64,000 bases of DNA from UBA2266 sp964406945 (lineage in GTDB: Bacteria > Planctomycetota > Phycisphaerae > Sedimentisphaerales > Anaerobacaceae): NCBI GenBank assembly GCA_964406945.1, contig CAYOTO010000017.1, forward strand, positions 1 to 64,000. The letters are read 5' to 3'. The translations under genes were made by a program, and so were the position numbers. Below, piece after piece: positions 60,379 through 64,000 of the stretch. The first letter of the stretch is position 1; every line of letters starts with the position of its first letter. The notes under the pieces were generated by a model. The model searched no databases. It was not told the origin of the DNA and saw only the letters and a list, made by a program, of their open reading frames with translations.

Positions 60379-61938
60379 ATGAAACAAACCAGAAGAGACT
60401 TTCTGAAGACAATCGGCATGGGAATGGCCGCGTGCGCGGTCCCGCTCAACTCGACTTTTGCGGATCCGCCGGAAGACGGCCGCAGGCCCAATATAATTCT
60501 CATCATGGCTGACGACCTGGGTTATTCGGATATCGGCTGCTATGGCGGGGAAGTCCATACGCCGAACCTCGACAAAATCGCTGCCGCCGGAATGCGGTTC
60601 AGGCAGTTCTACAACTGCGCAAAGTGCGGTCCCACCCGGGCGACCCTGCTCACCGGCCAGTACGACCAGGCCGTGGGCAAATCCAACATGGAGTACGGAG
60701 CTACCTTCGGCGAGCTGCTGCGGGCCGTCGGCTACCGAACGCTTATCAGCGGCAAATGGCACCAGTCGCCGCTGCCGACCACGCGCGGCTTCGATCGCTA
60801 CTTCGGACTGGCCGACGGATGCTGCAATTTCTTCAACCCCGGCACAAAGGCCAGAGACGGCGAAGGACCTCCCGGCCGCAAGAGATCGTCCGCGCGCCGC
60901 TGGGCCATCGAAGGCAAAGCCATAATGGGCTACGTCCCCGAAGACAAGGATTTCTACACCACCGACGCCTTCGCCGACTACGCCGTCGACCGCCTCGAAC
61001 AATACAAAAACGAAGACAAACCGTTCCTGCTGTATCTTCCCTTCACCGCCCCGCATTATCCGCTGCACGCCTGGCCCGAGGATATCGCGAAATACCGCGG
61101 CAAATACAAGGTCGGCTGGGACGAAATCCGAAAGCGCCGCTACAAACGCCAGACGGAAATGGGAATCATCGATCCCAAATACAAGCCTTCGCCCCGCGAT
61201 CCGAGGGTGCCCGCGTGGGATACGCTCAGCGCCGAAAAGCAGGACGAGGAAGACCTGAAAATGGCCGTCTACGCCGCGATGATCGACCGCATGGACCAGG
61301 CCATAGGCCGGGTCTTCGAAAAGGTCAGGCAGTTGGGCAAATGGGACAATACTCTGATAATGTTCCTGGCCGACAACGGCGGCTGCGCCGAAACGCCGAA
61401 CACCACCCCCGATATCCCCCCCGGCCCCGTCGAAAGCTACCGGTCGCTGGGACCGGCCTGGGCCAACGCCTCCAACACCCCGTACCGCAAGTACAAATCC
61501 TCCGACTACGAAGGAGGCGCCTGTACTCCGTTCATCGCCCACTGGCCCGGCGTAATCAAACCCGGCACCTTCACCGATCAGTTCGGCCACATAATAGATA
61601 TCGTCCCGACCCTCATGGAAATCACCGGCGCAACATACCCGAGCCAGCTCAACGGCCGAAAGCTGAAAACCGTCGCCGGCAAGTCGTTGCTTCCAATTTT
61701 CCAGGGCAAAAAGCGAGAGCCGCATGACGCGGTCTTCTTCCAGTTCGGCGCTGCAAAAGCGGTGCGAACCGGCAAATGGAAGCTGGTCAAATTCGGCAAA
61801 TCGGATTGGGAACTCTACGACCTCGACGCCGACAGAACTGAGTTGAACGACCTGGCCGCACAAAAGCCCGAACGGGTCAAAGAAATGGAAGCAATGTGGC
61901 AAAAGTGGTGGAACGAGTGCAAAAAACCACCTGCATGA
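60379..61938 (+). CDS. Tat-exported arylsulfatase-type sulfatase
   Basis: A 519-residue exported sulfatase. Twin-arginine signal TRRDFLKTIG at residues 4-13. Core features are RPNIILIMADDLGYSDIGCY (metal-binding Asp-Asp), the activation site Cys83-Gly-Pro-Thr-Arg87 (Cys-type formylglycine), SGKWHQSP, PFLLYLPFTAPHYPLHAWPE and FLADNGGCAE. The Gly-Pro-Thr-Arg form is less usual than Cys-x-Pro-Ser-Arg but occurs in planctomycete arylsulfatases. AGGAG precedes the ATG at 60379. It stands alone, convergent with the TPR gene; its substrate is not readable. Confidence 0.92.
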   Translation: MKQTRRDFLKTIGMGMAACAVPLNSTFADPPEDGRRPNIILIMADDLGYSDIGCYGGEVHTPNLDKIAAAGMRFRQFYNCAKCGPTRATLLTGQYDQAVGKSNMEYGATFGELLRAVGYRTLISGKWHQSPLPTTRGFDRYFGLADGCCNFFNPGTKARDGEGPPGRKRSSARRWAIEGKAIMGYVPEDKDFYTTDAFADYAVDRLEQYKNEDKPFLLYLPFTAPHYPLHAWPEDIAKYRGKYKVGWDEIRKRRYKRQTEMGIIDPKYKPSPRDPRVPAWDTLSAEKQDEEDLKMAVYAAMIDRMDQAIGRVFEKVRQLGKWDNTLIMFLADNGGCAETPNTTPDIPPGPVESYRSLGPAWANASNTPYRKYKSSDYEGGACTPFIAHWPGVIKPGTFTDQFGHIIDIVPTLMEITGATYPSQLNGRKLKTVAGKSLLPIFQGKKREPHDAVFFQFGAAKAVRTGKWKLVKFGKSDWELYDLDADRTELNDLAAQKPERVKEMEAMWQKWWNECKKPPA

Positions 61939-61985
61939 GAGGCGTTTGAAGGACTACACGCGCTGGTTGTGTTTAGCGGCAAGTC

Positions 61986-63383
61986 TTATTTGCGGTCATG
62001 AGATTTGCCGCTGACGAGCGATCCGGCCTTGTTCGCAATGCCTCCGGCGACGGACTTCATACGGTTTCTGCGCTGTGCCCGTCGAATCTTCAGCGCCAGC
62101 TTTCGCATCTCCCGGTTCGGTCGCAGCGCCAATGCCCTGCCGATTCGCTCGCTCGCCTCCGTCCATCGTCCCATCGTAAGATAAAGCGACGCCGAATCAC
62201 GCAGCGCATCGACATGGCCGGCGTTAACCTGTACCGCGTGGCTGAAAAACTCCGCCGCATCGTCCAGATCGCCGCGCATCGCACTGGCTACGCCCAGATA
62301 ATAGTAACCCTCGCCACTGGCCCAGTCCATATCGACCGCCCGCAGCAGGCAATGCGTCGCGTGCTCGATCTCCTCCATCACTAGAAACATCGAACCCATC
62401 GAAACAAGCGCCAGCGGATCTTCCGGTCCCAGTTTCATTTCCGAGAGCAGGTAGCTTTTCGCCTCGCGCTGTCGGCCCCGAAGAAGCGAACACTGGGCCA
62501 GCCTGTACGACGGACCGGTTATTCCGCCGCTCTTGGCGCCTTTTTCCAGAGCCTCGCAGTAAAACCGTACCGCCTCGTTCACATCGCCGCCGTAAAAAGC
62601 AATCTCGCCCAGGTAAAAAGTTGCAAAAGCCGAATCCGGATCGAACTCCAGAATACGGTGGAACTTCTCCTTCGCGGATTCGATTTCTCCGGCTTCGAGC
62701 AAAAACAGCCCGAAATCCAGAATTACGTCCGTATCGCCGGGATTCTGACGCAGCTCCTTCAGAAAGTATTCCCGGGCCGACTTCATGTGCCCCTCGGCCC
62801 AGTAAGCCTGTGCGATGCGATAGTTGATTTGCGGATGGGTCGATTCCAACTCGGCCGTTCGCTGCCAACAGTGCATCGCACGCTTATACTCGCCCCGGGC
62901 GAAAAGACTGTTGCCGATATTGTAATAACACAGAGCACAATCCGGATCGATCTGCTGAGCCATATAGAACATCTGCTCGGCAGAATCGTGCTTGCCCATT
63001 TCCGTATAAGTGATAATCCGATTGCAGTAACACGGCTCGAATGACGGCTCAATGCTCTCGATCCTCTCGAATGCGTCTATAGCCAGGTCGTACTGACCGG
63101 TCCTCGTGTAATCAACCGCCAGCGAATTCAGTATTTCAGGATCGTTGGGCGTGAATTCCAGTGCAAGTTCGTACTCCTTTATCGCATCCTCGAAACGACT
63201 GACCGCATCCAGCGTAAGAGCCTTGTCGAAATGCCACGAACCGTTGGCGGGATTGATCTCCAGCGCGGTCTCCAACTCGTCCAGTGCCTGGAGCATATGG
63301 CCGTCTTCGTATAGCTCCTGTGCCCTGCGCGCTTTGCGTTCGGCAGTGTCGTAAGGGCTGAATTCCATACTATCAAACAACAT
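61986..63383 (-). CDS. TPR-repeat protein
   Basis: A 465-residue soluble protein of about twelve tetratricopeptide repeats, each near 34 residues with the W..G......A...A...P pattern (for example ALDELETALEINPANGSWHF, CYYNIGNSLFARGEYKRAMH, GYYYLGVASAMRGDLDDAAE). No signal peptide or catalytic domain. The C-terminal 40 residues are basic (KLALKIRRAQRRNRMK). A scaffold or regulator by family; partners unknown. An ATG at 63368 is an alternative start. Confidence 0.88.
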   Translation of the reverse strand: MLFDSMEFSPYDTAERKARRAQELYEDGHMLQALDELETALEINPANGSWHFDKALTLDAVSRFEDAIKEYELALEFTPNDPEILNSLAVDYTRTGQYDLAIDAFERIESIEPSFEPCYCNRIITYTEMGKHDSAEQMFYMAQQIDPDCALCYYNIGNSLFARGEYKRAMHCWQRTAELESTHPQINYRIAQAYWAEGHMKSAREYFLKELRQNPGDTDVILDFGLFLLEAGEIESAKEKFHRILEFDPDSAFATFYLGEIAFYGGDVNEAVRFYCEALEKGAKSGGITGPSYRLAQCSLLRGRQREAKSYLLSEMKLGPEDPLALVSMGSMFLVMEEIEHATHCLLRAVDMDWASGEGYYYLGVASAMRGDLDDAAEFFSHAVQVNAGHVDALRDSASLYLTMGRWTEASERIGRALALRPNREMRKLALKIRRAQRRNRMKSVAGGIANKAGSLVSGKSHDRK

Positions 63384-63630
63384 AAAGGGCCATACCTCGT
63401 GGCCCCCCCAGGTTAAAAATTGCTCTCAACGCCTCTTATCGCCCACTCAGAGGACCGCCCTTAGTTGTTTCTGCGACCGGCAGGACTCTTTTCATCCGTA
63501 CAAATTTTTATTCCATCTATGCAACTTAAACCCTTGTCGCACAGAGGTTTACACTCGTGTTTGCTTACTGTGAAAAAATTCCGCCGCGACCGAAAAAACT
63601 GTTTTTGTGGAAAGATAAGGCCGTTAGTCT

Positions 63631-63636
63631 TATAAT
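63631..63636 (+). promoter_or_regulatory. TATAAT -10 element upstream of ribH
   Basis: A perfect TATAAT 104 bp before the ribH start codon; no clear TTGACA at 17 bp, so this is a candidate only. I looked for an FMN riboswitch (RFN) core in 63420-63739 and did not see one. A GCGCCC / GGGCGC hairpin lies at about 63650-63668. Confidence 0.4.
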
Positions 63637-63739
63637 TCAATGTTGCGTTGCGCCCAAACGGGGCGCGATTTACATGTGTTCGAGATGGGGCCGGCCAAAC
63701 ACAATCGTGCGGTCGACCCGAAGTTTTCGGGAAAAAGCC

Positions 63740-64000
63740 ATGGTAAAAGAAATCAAAGGCCAGATAGCAGCCACCGACGCAAAATACGCGATCGTCGTCA
63801 GCAGATTCAACGAATTCATCACCTCCAAACTGCTCGGAGGTGCAATAGACTGCCTCACCAGGCACGGTGCCGCCGAAGACCAGATATCGGTCGTTTGGGT
63901 GCCCGGCGCCTGTGAGATCACCACCGCCGCCAAAAGACTGGCCGCATCCGGCAGCTTCGGGGCGGTCCTGTGCCTCGGAGCGGTGATCAGAGGTCAAACC
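63740..64000 (+). CDS. ribH: 6,7-dimethyl-8-ribityllumazine synthase (5' part)
   Basis: The first 87 codons of lumazine synthase, the penultimate step of riboflavin synthesis (condensing 5-amino-6-ribitylaminouracil with dihydroxybutanone phosphate). Family motifs are AIVVSRFNEFIT, VVWVPGACEITTAAKRLA (substrate binding) and AVLCLGAVIRGQT, where the window ends. GGGAAAAAG precedes the ATG. Family members are about 155 residues and assemble as pentamers or 60-mer capsids. Confidence 0.96.
   Translation, partial: MVKEIKGQIAATDAKYAIVVSRFNEFITSKLLGGAIDCLTRHGAAEDQISVVWVPGACEITTAAKRLAASGSFGAVLCLGAVIRGQT

Noticed and set aside
63420..63739. FMN riboswitch ahead of ribH
   Set aside because: The conserved RFN core segments are not present; only a simple hairpin and a TATAAT are visible.

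Overview
The window looks like a chromosomal segment of a Gram-negative, peptidoglycan-containing member of the Planctomycetota, most probably class Phycisphaerae (Sedimentisphaerales-like). I infer this from secreted proteins ending in short dockerin-type repeats (DxNGD..VN..DF..LA..WL), two sulfatases, a PQQ-type beta-propeller lipoprotein and many secreted proteins of unknown function. A complete mraY-murF-murE cluster with a meso-DAP-type MurE and a WaaP/InaA-like LPS kinase show a murein wall and an outer membrane. The class assignment is inference; no rRNA gene is present.

Layout. 1-3.6 kb: cut gene, orphan receiver-domain protein, groES-groEL with a strong terminator, small membrane protein. 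3.6-7.7 kb: mraY, murF, murE on the minus strand. 7.9-12.8 kb: secreted transglutaminase, Cys-rich zinc-ribbon protein, secreted dockerin protein with a possible Cys-His peptidase domain, TerB/BRCT protein. 12.9-17.5 kb: LapA-like protein, a glutamate dehydrogenase (gdhA) and a 49-codon remnant of a second GDH, two small unknowns, a LuxR-type regulator. 17.5-24 kb (minus): recJ, then trxB-trxA-SDR, a REP-associated transposase flanked by hairpin repeats, and rmuC. 24-33 kb: secreted glycosidase-like protein, APC permease, PQQ-propeller lipoprotein, amidase-fold protein lacking the zinc ligands, DUF4954 beta-helix protein, PpiC-type lipoprotein. 33-40 kb: a four-gene plus-strand operon (UroD/methyltransferase-like, GH2, sulfatase with HEAT-like C-terminus, sugar porter) with a clear promoter, readable as uptake and breakdown of a sulfated, perhaps methylated, glycan. 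40-47.4 kb: thioesterase, secreted C10 protease with dockerin, membrane protein, and purF-purM split by a four-helix-bundle (23S-IVP type) cassette bounded by inverted heptamer repeats. 47.6-55 kb: secreted unknown, GDPD lipoprotein, DUF503, a small Cys-containing protein divergent from a TRAM-less radical-SAM methylthiotransferase, a PHP phosphoesterase and an ankyrin lipoprotein. 55-64 kb: a candidate structured small RNA with its own promoter and terminator, LPS kinase, thrC, HAD hydrolase, Re-citrate/homocitrate-synthase-like enzyme, tRNA-Leu(TAA), a second sulfatase, a TPR protein and the 5' part of ribH.

The items I would look at first are the methylthiotransferase and its divergent small peptide (50.5-52.2 kb), the candidate RNA at 55.05-55.18 kb, the repeat-flanked IVP cassette between purF and purM, the RAYT/REP unit at 22.0-22.5 kb, and the amidase-like protein that has lost its zinc ligands. 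Everything here was read by eye; no database search was possible, so family names rest on recognised motifs and overall sequence resemblance.
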